A DNA stretch of 64,000 bases from Mesorhizobium sp. AR10 (GTDB taxonomy: Bacteria; Pseudomonadota; Alphaproteobacteria; Rhizobiales; Rhizobiaceae). Of the stretch, positions 25,649-36,400 are shown piece by piece. Numbering within the stretch: the first letter of the stretch is position 1; each line of letters starts with the position of its first letter. The stretch covers positions 558,001 through 622,000 of the forward strand of contig NZ_CP080524.1 in the NCBI RefSeq assembly GCF_024746795.1, in the 5' to 3' direction. The translations under genes and the position numbers were made by a program. The notes below the pieces were generated by a model. The model did no database searches, was not told the DNA's origin, and saw nothing but the letters and a program-made list of their open reading frames with translations.

Positions 25649-26842
25649 TGCTTTCCTCCCATGTCGCGAACTACGGTACCCTTCCTCCTCAACAAGAAAC
25701 TATGACATACCTCACATGGCCTTCGGGTAGGGCCTGGGCGCAGCGCCGCCCAGACGGATCCATTTCAGATGGCTCGTCTTTTCGGGATGCGTGCGCCTCT
25801 GACGATGTGAGGCTATGGGGCAGCAGAACTTACAATCTGCCTGCAAAATGCTCGAAATCGAGGGCAAATTTTGGCAATATGTTTACCCGGCGCCTACAAA
25901 TTGACATACACAGGCGCGAAAGGTGGGGAGCACTGAACGTCAAAAGCTGCGCCGCAAGAGCGCTGATGGGTCAGCGAACGGCACGGCGCCTACATTTCGT
26001 TGTTTTCGATGATGCCGGCTTCGCATTCGCTGGGCGCTGCCTGTCGCGGCTCCGCACTCAGCTGAACGCCGGGGCGCCCATGATTCAAGAATTCGACCCG
26101 CGACTTTCCAGGTCGCGTTGCACGGCTTGTACGTTCCGTGCGCGACCGGCAACCGGCCCGGGACCTGCCGCCTCCATAAACAGGGAGAAGATGGCCGGCG
26201 CACAAGGGCGCGGGGTTGGGGAGCCTGGGGTGGGTAGGCGCCGGCCAGGCGGAAATTGGGTCCGCCACAAGGATAAATTAGCAGAGAGGACGGCACCGGG
26301 TATGGTGTGATCGCGGAAGGCGGCCCGACAGCCTGTTGGGGTAAGGCTTACTGGCCGCCGGGCCTGACCGGCGAGGGTGCGCCGGATGCGCGGACTGTAA
26401 TATTAGCATCCGCGCAATAATACCCGAGACGATCGTTTTCCCCAGATGAGATCAGCATCATCCACTTTGGCATTTGTCTTGCACCGCGACCATGCCGGCT
26501 AACCCCGGTCCTGATTTGTGTATCAAATCAGGTTGGGCTCGTCGGGCGTTGGTGTTGGGGCCAACGCTCGGCGAGTTCTCGCTCCATAATGGGACAGCCG
26601 GAGGATCAGGCGGGCGTCACCAGGGAAGCCGGTCACGCCTTATTTCCCTCAAATTTTGCAGATCGTACGGACGACTGAGCCGACGGCAGGGCAGCTCATA
26701 TCCTCGGGATCGACAGTCTCGAGCTCGATGTTGCTGGCGGTCGCCTCTCGGGAGATGTAGAAGTAGCGTTTGTGACTTACGATGGTCCAAACATGCGAGC
26801 GCTTCCCGTCGCTGCTTTTCTCGCCAAGTGCTTGAAACTGTT
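25649..26842. other. Long interval without a convincing gene, 3' of tRNA-Ala
   Basis: About 1.2 kb in which long frames exist but have no ribosome-binding site and have composition typical of non-coding GC-rich frames. It carries second copies of repeat blocks also found at 24.9-25.3 kb. A minus-strand stretch at 26650-26842 reads as protein-like sequence but has no start of its own (see findings). Its right end abuts the 3' end of a tRNA gene. Confidence 0.4.
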
Positions 26843-26918
<76 letters not shown>

Positions 26919-27089
26919 ACTTCCGGCAGTCAGCCGGCGCCGTTTCCGGCGAAGAGATCCGGCGCGGGTTGAGACCGCGCCGTTAGTGCAGGCGGCTTCT
27001 AACCCCGCCTTCCTTGAATATCAAGCCTTCGAGGGCCGCTTTTTCGTCACAGCCCACGAAAGAGGCAAGGGCTTGCATCCGAAGCCGGA

Positions 27090-27479
27090 TCAGACTTCGT
27101 CGTCGTCGTCGCCGACGCCGATCATGTCGGCGACATCGTCGTCTTCTTCCTCTTCGTCGGCAAGGAAAGTGTCGTCCTCGTCGTCGCCGAGATCCACATC
27201 ATCCTCGTCGTCACCGAGATCGGGAAGATCGTCGGGCTTCGCATCCTCGTCCGCCTCTTCAAGCGGAACGATCTCGACGCCCTCTTCCTCCTCGGCGTCT
27301 ACTTCCTTCTCGGCAACTTCCTCTTCTTCTTCAAGGGCGGCGATCTTGCCTTCCTCGAAATGCGAACGCGGATAGGTCTTGCCGGTGTAGGGCGAGACGA
27401 TCGGATCCTTGTTCAGGTCATAGAATTTTCGACCCGTCTCGGGGTCGATGCGTTTGGTGCCAAGTTCGGTTTTTGCCAC
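27090..27479 (-). CDS. TIGR02300-type FYDLN acidic protein
   Basis: A 129-residue protein. The N-terminal 45 residues are conserved in alphaproteobacteria: AKTELGTKRIDPETGRKFYD then LNKDPIVSPYTGKTYPRS, with the FYDLN motif. The rest is almost entirely Asp and Glu (for example GDDEDDVDLGDDEDD), giving a very acidic disordered tail. The GTG start at 27479 has GAGG 6 bases upstream; longer versions from 27536 lack one. It is divergent from aroA, the usual arrangement. Function is not established. Confidence 0.85.
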   Translation of the reverse strand: MAKTELGTKRIDPETGRKFYDLNKDPIVSPYTGKTYPRSHFEEGKIAALEEEEEVAEKEVDAEEEEGVEIVPLEEADEDAKPDDLPDLGDDEDDVDLGDDEDDTFLADEEEEDDDVADMIGVGDDDDEV

Positions 27480-27611
27480 GGCAAGCCTCGTAGATAAAAG
27501 TTTGGTCCCCATAACCACAGTTTGCAGCGCTGTCAAAGACTAAAGCCAGCGTCATAAATCCCCGCTTTGAAGGACCTCCTGCAAGGGGATGACCATTTCC
27601 GTCCGCCGTGA

Positions 27612-29033
<1,422 letters not shown>

Positions 29034-29036
29034 GCG

Positions 29037-29363
29037 ATGCCGCAAAACTGGCCGATCTTGGCGGGCTGTCTAGGAGCTGTTTTGCCCTCGTGTCTGATCG
29101 AACGTTTTGTTTTCAAAAAGCGAATTGGCATTTTTGCCATTTTGTTTTGGCTTTTGGTCCTTCAATTCCTGATCATCTACCTGTCAGTCTATGCGGCCAT
29201 GTTTCTGGAAAATCACAACTGGGTTTTTCTAGGAGGGCTTTTCAAAGGGGTCGGGGCGATATTTTTCATGACGATTGGTGTCATACCGTTCATAGCGCTG
29301 CCGCTATCAATTTTGACTGCGGCGGTAATATTGGCTTTCCAATATTTTAGGCCCGCAGAGTGA
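29037..29363 (+). CDS. Small membrane protein between aroA and cmk
   Basis: A 108-residue hydrophobic protein with about three membrane helices ([20 protein letters not shown], then [19 protein letters not shown] and [13 protein letters not shown]). No family was recognised. It starts 3 bases after the aroA stop and its stop overlaps the cmk GTG start by four bases (GTGA), so translation is coupled on both sides. The coding sequence is noticeably richer in A and T than its neighbours, which suggests later insertion into a conserved operon. Confidence 0.65.
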   Translation: MPQNWPILAGCLGAVLPSCLIERFVFKKRIGIFAILFWLLVLQFLIIYLSVYAAMFLENHNWVFLGGLFKGVGAIFFMTIGVIPFIALPLSILTAAVILAFQYFRPAE

Positions 29364-30010
29364 GTTCACCCTTCACCATCGCCATCGACGGCCCGGCCGG
29401 TGCCGGCAAAGGCACCTTGGCCCGGCGGCTCGCCGACCACTACCGGCTGAACCTGCTCGATACCGGCCTCACCTATCGCGCTGTCGCCTATGCGCTGCTC
29501 CAGCATGCGTTGCCGCTGGACAATGTCTCGGCAGCAGAAACCGCGGCGCGGCAGGTCGATCTGGCAAAGCTCAACCGGTCGGTGCTATCGGCGCATGCGG
29601 TCGGCGAGGCCGCCTCGAAGGTTGCGGTGTATCCGACCGTGCGGCGCATCCTGGTCGAAAAGCAGCGCAACTTCGCCAAGACGCCGCCGGGTGCAGTGCT
29701 CGACGGCCGCGACATCGGCACCGTCGTCTGCCCCGACGCCGACATAAAGCTCTATGTAACGGCCAGCGCCGAAGTGCGGGCAAGGCGGCGGCTGGCCGAG
29801 ATCGAGAGCATCGGCGGCACCGCCAATTTCACCGAAATCCTCGCCGACATCGTGCGCCGTGACGAGCGCGATATGGGCCGCGCCGACTCGCCCTTGAAGC
29901 CGGCCCCCGACGCGCACTTGCTTGATACCAGCGAAATGGCTATAGAAGCCGCGTTTCTCGCAGCCATGGCGATCATCGACGACGTGTTGGCCAAGAGAGA
30001 CGAAGCCTGA
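29360..30010 (+). CDS. cmk: Cytidylate kinase
   Basis: A 216-residue (d)CMP kinase. The P-loop [17 protein letters not shown] lies at the N terminus, [16 protein letters not shown] binds the acceptor nucleotide, [20 protein letters not shown] and [14 protein letters not shown] complete the NMP-binding and lid regions. It phosphorylates CMP and dCMP with ATP. GTG start at 29360 overlaps the preceding stop. rpsA follows after 205 bases, as in most alphaproteobacteria. Confidence 0.93.
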   Translation: MSSPFTIAIDGPAGAGKGTLARRLADHYRLNLLDTGLTYRAVAYALLQHALPLDNVSAAETAARQVDLAKLNRSVLSAHAVGEAASKVAVYPTVRRILVEKQRNFAKTPPGAVLDGRDIGTVVCPDADIKLYVTASAEVRARRRLAEIESIGGTANFTEILADIVRRDERDMGRADSPLKPAPDAHLLDTSEMAIEAAFLAAMAIIDDVLAKRDEA

Positions 30011-30215
30011 TCCGAGTTTTCATGCTGTTTCCGATTGCCGGAGGCGAAGAAAATACCCATATCGGGCACGAACCAGCCTGCCAGCATTCTTCATGCGCCG
30101 GAATTGCCGCTTAGGCGGCCAAGGGCTTTTGCAAGCCCGGAACGCCGGCAGGCCAACGCAACGCTAACCCACGGCGCCCGCTCCGCGACAGATGCGGAGC
30201 ATTCCAGGAGAAACT

Positions 30216-31913
30216 ATGTCAGCTGCAAATCCCACTCGCGACGATTTCGCGAGCCTGCTTGAAGAATCATTTTCCGCCGGCCACTCCGGCGAAGGCCAGG
30301 TCGTCAAGGGCATCATCACCGCCATTGAAAAAGACATGGCGATCATCGATGTCGGCCTCAAGGTCGAAGGCCGCGTGCCGCTGAAGGAATTCGGCGTCAA
30401 GGGCAAGGACTCCACCCTCAAGGTCGGCGATACGGTCGAGGTCTATGTCGAGCGCATCGAGAACGCGCTTGGCGAAGCGATGCTTTCCCGTGAAAAGGCC
30501 CGCCGCGAAGAGAGCTGGGTTCGTCTCGAAGAGAAGTTCACCAAGGGCGAGCGCGTCGAAGGCGTCATCTTCAACCAGGTCAAGGGCGGCTTCACCGTCG
30601 ACCTCGACGGCGCCGTGGCCTTCCTGCCGCGCAGCCAGGTCGACATCCGCCCGATCCGCGACGTCTCCCCGCTGATGCACAACCCGCAGCCCTTCGAGAT
30701 CCTCAAGATGGATCGCCGCCGCGGCAACATCGTGGTGTCGCGCCGCACCGTGCTCGAGGAAAGCCGCGCCGAACAGCGTTCGGAAATCGTGCAGAACCTC
30801 GAAGAGGGCCAGGTGGTCGAAGGCGTCGTCAAGAACATCACCGATTACGGTGCGTTCGTCGACCTCGGCGGCATCGACGGCCTGCTGCACGTCACCGACA
30901 TGGCATGGCGCCGCGTCAACCATCCGACCGAAATCCTCAACATCGGCCAGACGGTCAAGGTGCAGATCATCCGCATCAACCAGGAAACCCACCGCATCTC
31001 GCTCGGCATGAAGCAGCTCGAGAGCGATCCGTGGTCCGAGATCGGCACCAAGTTCCCGATCGGCAAGAAGATCAAGGGCACCGTCACCAACATTACCGAC
31101 TACGGCGCGTTCGTCGAGCTGGAGCCGGGCATCGAAGGCCTCATCCACGTTTCGGAAATGTCGTGGACCAAGAAGAACGTGCATCCCGGCAAGATCCTGT
31201 CGACGACCCAGGAAGTCGACGTGGTGGTGCTCGAGGTCGATCCGGCCAAGCGCCGTATCTCGCTCGGCCTTAAGCAGACGCTCGAGAATCCGTGGCAGGC
31301 TTTCGCCAGCAGCCATCCGGTCGGCAGCCAGGTCGAGGGCGAGGTCAAGAACAAGACCGAGTTCGGCCTGTTCATCGGCCTCGAAGGCGATGTCGACGGC
31401 ATGGTCCACCTCTCCGACCTCGACTGGACTCGTCCGGGCGAGCAGGTGATCGAAGAGTACAATCGCGGCGACATGGTCAAGGCGCAGGTGCTCGACGTCG
31501 ACATCGAGAAGGAGCGCATCTCGCTCGGCATCAAGCAGCTGGCCAAGGACACGGTCGGCGAAGCGGCGACTTCAGGCGAACTGCGCAAGAACGCAGTCGT
31601 CACCTGCGAAGTCACCGGCATCAAGGATGGCGGGCTGGAAGTGCGGCTGGTCGACAGCGGCATCGAGACCTTCATCAAGCGCAACGACCTCAGCCGTGAC
31701 CGTGACGAGCAGCGCCCCGAGCGCTTCTCTGTCGGCCAGAAGCTCGACGCCCGCGTCATCGCCTTCGACAAGAAGACCCGCAAGCTGCAGGTCTCGATCA
31801 AGGCGCTGGAAATCGCCGAAGAGAAGGAAGCGGTCGCACAGTATGGCTCGACCGACTCCGGCGCTTCGCTGGGCGACATCCTGGGTGCCGCGCTGAAGAA
31901 GCAGGGCAGCTAA
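30216..31913 (+). CDS. rpsA: 30S ribosomal protein S1
   Basis: A 566-residue protein with six S1 RNA-binding repeats, seen as successive G-x-V-x-[11 protein letters not shown] blocks such as [20 protein letters not shown] and [20 protein letters not shown]. It brings mRNAs to the ribosome. The N terminus [15 protein letters not shown] is the alphaproteobacterial form. AGGAGAAACT immediately precedes the ATG at 30216, which rules out the in-frame start at 30192. A strong terminator follows at 31950. Confidence 0.95.
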   Translation: MSAANPTRDDFASLLEESFSAGHSGEGQVVKGIITAIEKDMAIIDVGLKVEGRVPLKEFGVKGKDSTLKVGDTVEVYVERIENALGEAMLSREKARREESWVRLEEKFTKGERVEGVIFNQVKGGFTVDLDGAVAFLPRSQVDIRPIRDVSPLMHNPQPFEILKMDRRRGNIVVSRRTVLEESRAEQRSEIVQNLEEGQVVEGVVKNITDYGAFVDLGGIDGLLHVTDMAWRRVNHPTEILNIGQTVKVQIIRINQETHRISLGMKQLESDPWSEIGTKFPIGKKIKGTVTNITDYGAFVELEPGIEGLIHVSEMSWTKKNVHPGKILSTTQEVDVVVLEVDPAKRRISLGLKQTLENPWQAFASSHPVGSQVEGEVKNKTEFGLFIGLEGDVDGMVHLSDLDWTRPGEQVIEEYNRGDMVKAQVLDVDIEKERISLGIKQLAKDTVGEAATSGELRKNAVVTCEVTGIKDGGLEVRLVDSGIETFIKRNDLSRDRDEQRPERFSVGQKLDARVIAFDKKTRKLQVSIKALEIAEEKEAVAQYGSTDSGASLGDILGAALKKQGS

Positions 31914-31949
31914 GCCTGTCAACGCCGCGCCCTGCGCGCGGCTCGCAAC

Positions 31950-31986
31950 AAAAAACCCCGCCGGAGCGATCCGGCGGGGTTTTTCT
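31950..31986 (+). terminator. Rho-independent terminator after rpsA, bidirectional
   Basis: AACCCCGCCGG and CCGGCGGGGTT pair as an 11-base stem around an AGCGAT loop, flanked by an A-run on the left and TTTTTCTTT on the right. It lies between the convergent rpsA and SDR genes and can serve both. Confidence 0.93.
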
Positions 31987-32005
31987 TTGACTGACAGTTG
32001 GTTGA

Positions 32006-32713
32006 TCAGGCCCTGCCGTAAAGCGGCACCAGCGTGCCGCTCATCGCCAGATTGGCCGGCGAGGCGAGATAGGCGATGGCCTCGGCCACCGCTTCGAGGC
32101 TGACCCATTTGCTGAAATCGGCATCCGGCATGTCGGCGCGATTGGCCGGCGTGTCGAGCGTCGACGGCGCCACCGCATTGACCAGGATGCCCTTGCCTTT
32201 CAGCTCTTCAGCCATCGCCAACGTCATCGCAGCGACCGCCGCCTTGCTGGCTGCGTAGGCGACCATGCCGGCACCGCGCCGCGGGTCGAGCCCGGCGCGT
32301 GCCGTGACATTGACGATGCGGCCTACCGTGGCGGACGCCAGCATCGAGCGCACAGCCGAGCGACAGCACAGGAAGGCGGTGCGGGCGTTGGTGTCCATCA
32401 TCTCGGCAAAGGCAGCGGACTCGATCTTTTCCACCGGCGCTGCCGCAAAGCCGCCGGCCAGATGGATGGATCCCCACAGATCCGGAACCTGGCCGTAGAA
32501 CGCCTCGACCTTGGCGGGGTCCGAGAGATCGACATTGTGGACGAGCTGGACGCGATCATGCGTGGCGAAAGGGAAATGCGGGGGTGCGGCGGCATGGGCG
32601 TTGGGCACATGGCAGACCGCGCCCTCACCCAGCAGCTTGCCGACAACCGCGCCGCCGAGCGCCCCGGTGCCGCCGGTCACCACAATATGCCTGCCGTCCA
32701 GTGTATCCGTCAT
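32006..32713 (-). CDS. Short-chain dehydrogenase/reductase
   Basis: A 235-residue SDR with TGGTGALGGAVV at the N terminus, HLAGG instead of the usual NAG, VNVTARAG where the catalytic Ser would normally stand, and YAASK. The Ser of the catalytic triad appears replaced by Thr or Ala (NVTARAG), so activity may be altered. It stands alone between the rpsA terminator and the catabolic module. Substrate unknown. The ATG at 32713 begins MTDTLDGRHIVVTGG. Confidence 0.78.
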   Translation of the reverse strand: MTDTLDGRHIVVTGGTGALGGAVVGKLLGEGAVCHVPNAHAAAPPHFPFATHDRVQLVHNVDLSDPAKVEAFYGQVPDLWGSIHLAGGFAAAPVEKIESAAFAEMMDTNARTAFLCCRSAVRSMLASATVGRIVNVTARAGLDPRRGAGMVAYAASKAAVAAMTLAMAEELKGKGILVNAVAPSTLDTPANRADMPDADFSKWVSLEAVAEAIAYLASPANLAMSGTLVPLYGRA

Positions 32714-32892
32714 ATTCGACCGCTCCAGTGTTCTTATGCTTATGCCGCGCCGGTGGCGAAAGTCGCGCCTTTCGCCCGATCACTCAACTGAAATCTCGCG
32801 ACATGGCAGGGTCGCGTCTTTGCATCGCTACAGGCCATCGGCCAGCCGGCATCCTTGCAGCCAGCGCATGACGCACGCTGCGCGGCCAAAAT

Positions 32893-34473
32893 TCAGTCGA
32901 CGGTTATTTCGATGATGTATGGCAGTCCGGTCGCGCGTGCGCGCTTGAGCGCTTCGGGCAGACCGCCCGTGCCGGCAAGCCGCTCGGCTGCGATGCCATA
33001 GGCGTCGGCCAGCTTGCAGAAGTCCGGTGGCGCCGGCGAGACACCGACCGGCTCGACGCCGACATCGAGCATCGAGGTTTCGATCTCGCGATAGCCGCGG
33101 TTGTTCCAGACGACGAAGATCACCGGTGCTGCCGCATCGAGGGCTACACCGAGCTCCGGCAAGGTGAACTGGAAGCCACCGTCGCCGGTGAGACAGACGA
33201 CCGGCACACCGGGCATGGCCAGGGCAGCACCGATCGCCGCCGGCGGCCCATAGCCGAGCGCCCCGAAGCCGGTAGCGGCGTTGAACCAGCCACCCGGCCG
33301 GTCATGGTCGTAGTAGAGGTTGGCGGCGTAGATCGGCTGTGTCGAATCGCCGACGATGATCGAGCCGGGCACTGTATCGCGGATCGCCTCGACGGCGTGC
33401 ATCTGCGCCTGCATGGCCGAACCAATCTCGGCAAAGGCAGCTTCGCGCGCAGCAGCGGCGCGAGCCGGGCCGTCGCCCGATACCGCCGGAGCCTTGCCGA
33501 TTTCGGCAAGCAACGCTTCGAGCGCCTCGCTGCAATCGGCCTGGATCGAAACCGTCGCCGCCCGGCGGGCAAGCTGGTCGGCACCGATATCGATGCGGAT
33601 CAGATTGGCTGGCAGGACAAAGCCGCCGTCGCTGTATCCGTCATAGTCGGTCGGGCCGAATTCGGTGCCGGCGGCGATGACCAGATCGGCGTCGGCCATC
33701 AGCGCGCGCACCGCCTTGAGGCTGGGGCTGGCCGGCACGCACAAAGGATGGCGATGCAGCAGGCCGCGCGCATTTGCCGTCTGAACGACCGGTGCGCCTA
33801 GCATTTCGGCCAGGCGCTTCAGCGGTGCGTCGGCTCGCTTGGCGCCGCCGCCGGCCAGGATCAGCGGGCGGCGGGCGGACATGGCAAGCTTTGCCGCCTT
33901 GGCAATGGCTGCACTGTCCGGCACCGGTGGTGCAGCGTTCGTCAGCAAGGCGGCGAGGCCGTCAGCCGGCTTGACCATGACGTCGGTCGGGATCTCGATA
34001 TGGACCGGACCGGGGCGCGCGGATGAAAACAGCGCGAAGGCGCGGGCGAGCACGCCGGGCAGTTCGCCGGCCTGGGTGATCCGATGCGAGAACAGCGCCA
34101 CCTTCTCCATCATGCCGCGCTGGTCGGGCAACTCATGCAGATGGCCCAAACCCTTGCCCAGCGTCGGCGTGGCATTGACGCCCGAGATCACCAGCATCGG
34201 CACAGAATCGGCGCGCGCCTGACCCATCGCTGTGATGGTGTTGGTCAGCCCCGGCCCGGTGATGACGAAGGCGACGCCCGGCCTGCCGCTGGCGCGCGCA
34301 TAGCCATCGGCCATGAAACCGGCGCCCTGCTCGTGGCGCGGCGTGACGTGACGTATCTTCGAACGCGCCAGCCCGCGATAGAGTTCGACCGTGTGCACGC
34401 CGGGAATGCCGAAGACGGTGTCGACGCCGTGGGCTTCGAGCAGGCTGATGAGTGCTTCGCCGATGGTATTCAT
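32893..34473 (-). CDS. Thiamine-pyrophosphate-dependent decarboxylase, AruI/IlvB-like
   Basis: A 526-residue TPP enzyme of the acetolactate-synthase/decarboxylase superfamily. The N-terminal pyrimidine-binding domain has FGIPGVHTVELYRGL and the catalytic Glu48 in PRHEQGAGFMADGYAR. The C-terminal domain has LTGDGGFQFTLPELG with the GDG-x-N metal/TPP motif ending VVWNNRGY. Sequence flavour is closest to 5-guanidino-2-oxopentanoate (2-ketoarginine) decarboxylases rather than biosynthetic IlvB. It overlaps by four bases (ATGA) with a guanidine-modifying hydrolase gene, supporting a role in arginine-like substrate breakdown. The substrate is inferred. Confidence 0.78.
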   Translation of the reverse strand: MNTIGEALISLLEAHGVDTVFGIPGVHTVELYRGLARSKIRHVTPRHEQGAGFMADGYARASGRPGVAFVITGPGLTNTITAMGQARADSVPMLVISGVNATPTLGKGLGHLHELPDQRGMMEKVALFSHRITQAGELPGVLARAFALFSSARPGPVHIEIPTDVMVKPADGLAALLTNAAPPVPDSAAIAKAAKLAMSARRPLILAGGGAKRADAPLKRLAEMLGAPVVQTANARGLLHRHPLCVPASPSLKAVRALMADADLVIAAGTEFGPTDYDGYSDGGFVLPANLIRIDIGADQLARRAATVSIQADCSEALEALLAEIGKAPAVSGDGPARAAAAREAAFAEIGSAMQAQMHAVEAIRDTVPGSIIVGDSTQPIYAANLYYDHDRPGGWFNAATGFGALGYGPPAAIGAALAMPGVPVVCLTGDGGFQFTLPELGVALDAAAPVIFVVWNNRGYREIETSMLDVGVEPVGVSPAPPDFCKLADAYGIAAERLAGTGGLPEALKRARATGLPYIIEITVD

Positions 34474-35345
34474 TGTCTCAGCACCGGGCGTGTGAGGCAG
34501 GTGGGGCCGCCTTCACAAGCGATGCACAACGCATCCGCCTCGAAGGTGACGACCGTGCAGCCGGCGGCCTCCATGGCCGCAGCCGTCTTTGCAAAACCGG
34601 CAACGGCGATCACCTGGCGCGGCGCGGTCGGCAACACATTGAGGCTGAGCCCGTTGGAGGCAAAGAACTCTTCTGCGTCGCCCTCGACCAGCTTTATGCC
34701 GCGTGCCCTAAGCAACTGGTAGAAGGCGGCCGGCAGAAGCGGCGCATAGACCAGCGCCAGATCGTCGGCCAACGGGCTGATCACCGACATCAGGTGCAGG
34801 CAGGCTTCTTCGCCGTGCCATAGCGGCAGATCGTACCCAAGGACCTTGATGCCCTTCGGGCCAAGCAGGTTGGAGAGCTGCTGGATACCGTCCTCGTTGG
34901 TGCGTACGCCGCGGCCGACGGCCAGCGTGTTTGCATCCACCCAGACGCAGTCGCCGCCCTCGACCTGGCCGGGATGCTCGATGCGGCCAAGGATGGGCAC
35001 GCCCATGCGCTTGTATGCCGCCTCATGCAGGCCGGGCTCGGTCCGGCGCAGCGCCTTGCCCATGGCAAGAATGATGGCGCCATGGTCGGTCATCAGCGAT
35101 GGATCGTGAGTAAAGACGGAATCGGCAAGCCCGTCATCGGCGTCGCTCAGCCATTCGATCTCGGCGCCCGACCCGGCAACCAGCGTCGTCAGCACCTCAT
35201 GCTGGGCGGCTGCCTTGTGCGGATCGAAGCCCGGGCCATAGTGCCATTCCGACGGCTTGGCGCGATGCATGGCGCTTGCCGCCGAACGCATCAACACACG
35301 CTGCAGCGATCCAGCCATGGACTGCGACCCGTAAGCTTTGCCCAC
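34470..35345 (-). CDS. Guanidine-modifying hydrolase, dimethylarginine dimethylaminohydrolase-like
   Basis: A 291-residue member of the amidinotransferase/deiminase fold. Seen: THDPSLMTDHGAI, the substrate loop GQVEGGDCVWVD, an active-site His in CLHLMSVISPL and a C-terminal nucleophile Cys in CEGGPTCLTRP, in the order found in dimethylarginine dimethylaminohydrolases. Members turn methylated or free guanidino compounds into citrulline-type products. The GTG start at 35345 has AGGAGA about 5 bases upstream. It heads the minus-strand operon with the TPP decarboxylase and is divergent from an opine/arginine-type ABC transporter. Which guanidine compound it uses is not decided by sequence. Confidence 0.8.
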   Translation of the reverse strand: MGKAYGSQSMAGSLQRVLMRSAASAMHRAKPSEWHYGPGFDPHKAAAQHEVLTTLVAGSGAEIEWLSDADDGLADSVFTHDPSLMTDHGAIILAMGKALRRTEPGLHEAAYKRMGVPILGRIEHPGQVEGGDCVWVDANTLAVGRGVRTNEDGIQQLSNLLGPKGIKVLGYDLPLWHGEEACLHLMSVISPLADDLALVYAPLLPAAFYQLLRARGIKLVEGDAEEFFASNGLSLNVLPTAPRQVIAVAGFAKTAAAMEAAGCTVVTFEADALCIACEGGPTCLTRPVLRQ

Positions 35346-35534
35346 TAAACTCTCCTGAAAAGCCCCTTCCTGCCAATAGCCACTCGGCGGGCCGTGATCA
35401 ATGGTCCAAAAACCATGGTTGACGGAGGCAAGCGGAACGGTCCATCTTGAGATCGGGAACTCTGTCCAGTGACGGGTAATGGGTAAAAGAATCCAGCAGC
35501 GACGGATCCGGCCACTCCATGGAGCGCCGGCAAG

Positions 35535-36350
35535 GTGATGGCGCAAGGCGCGGCATCCGCACTGAAACACACCGCGCGGGACGGCGCCGCAGAAGCCATC
35601 CATGTCGAGAACCTGCACAAGAAGTTCGGTGAGCTACATGTGCTGAAGGGCGTTTCGCTGTCGGCGCGCGACGGCGAGGTCATCGCCATCATCGGCGGCA
35701 GCGGCTCCGGCAAGTCGACGCTTTTGCGCTGCATCAACTGCCTGGAAAACCCGACCAGCGGTATCATCCGCGTCAATGGCGAGGAGATCCGGCTGAAGGC
35801 CGACAGCCACGGCCACACCATTCCGGCCGACCGCAAGCAGATCGAGCGCATCCGATCGAAGCTCGGCATGGTGTTCCAGAACTTCAATCTGTGGAGCCAC
35901 ATGACGCTGATCGAGAACGTCATCGAGGTTCCGGTGCATGTGCTGGGCGTCAAGCGCGAGGCGGCGATCAGCGAAGCCGAAAAACTGCTCGCCCGCGTCG
36001 GCCTTGCCGAAAAGCGCGACGTCTATCCGGCCTATCTGTCGGGCGGCCAGCAGCAACGTGCTGCGATCGCCCGGGCGCTGGCCATCAACCCGCGCGTCAT
36101 GCTGTTCGACGAACCGACCTCGGCGCTCGACCCGGAGCTGGTCGGCGAGGTGCTGAGGGTGATCGGCGATCTGGCGCGCGAAGGCCGCACCATGGTGCTG
36201 GTCACCCACGAGATGAAATTCGCCCGCGAGGTCGCGACCCATGTCGTCTACCTCTACAACGGGCTGGTCGAGGAAGAGGGACCGCCGGAGCAGATCTTCG
36301 GCGCACCCAGATCCGAGAGGCTGAAGCAATTCATCCGCAACATCGGCTAA
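35535..36350 (+). CDS. Amino-acid/opine ABC transporter ATPase
   Basis: A 271-residue ATPase of the polar-amino-acid (HisP/OccP) type. Walker A GGSGSGKSTLLRC, Q-loop VFQNFNLWSHMT, signature LSGGQQQR, Walker B VMLFDEPTSALDPE and H-loop VTHEMKFAR are all intact. It energises uptake with the two permeases and binding protein that follow. GTG at 35535 or ATG at 35538 starts it; GGAG lies about 10 bases before the GTG. It is divergent from the hydrolase gene with a 189-base shared control region. Confidence 0.9.
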   Translation: MMAQGAASALKHTARDGAAEAIHVENLHKKFGELHVLKGVSLSARDGEVIAIIGGSGSGKSTLLRCINCLENPTSGIIRVNGEEIRLKADSHGHTIPADRKQIERIRSKLGMVFQNFNLWSHMTLIENVIEVPVHVLGVKREAAISEAEKLLARVGLAEKRDVYPAYLSGGQQQRAAIARALAINPRVMLFDEPTSALDPELVGEVLRVIGDLAREGRTMVLVTHEMKFAREVATHVVYLYNGLVEEEGPPEQIFGAPRSERLKQFIRNIG

Positions 36351-36400
36351 GCCGAGGCGGACGAAAACCGGGGAACCAACAACAAACTGGGAGTCATGAC

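Noticed and set aside
25702..26310. Open frame of about 200 codons on the plus strand in the gene-poor interval
   Set aside because: No ribosome-binding site, Arg/Ala/Gly-rich composition typical of non-coding GC-rich DNA, and repeat blocks fall inside it.
27100..27330. Low-complexity Ser/Arg-rich frames on the plus strand
   Set aside because: They are translations opposite the Asp/Glu-rich tail of the FYDLN protein.
35891..36400. N-terminal extension of the periplasmic binding protein
   Set aside because: It is the ATPase gene in another frame; the signal peptide begins at 36401 after a GGGAG.
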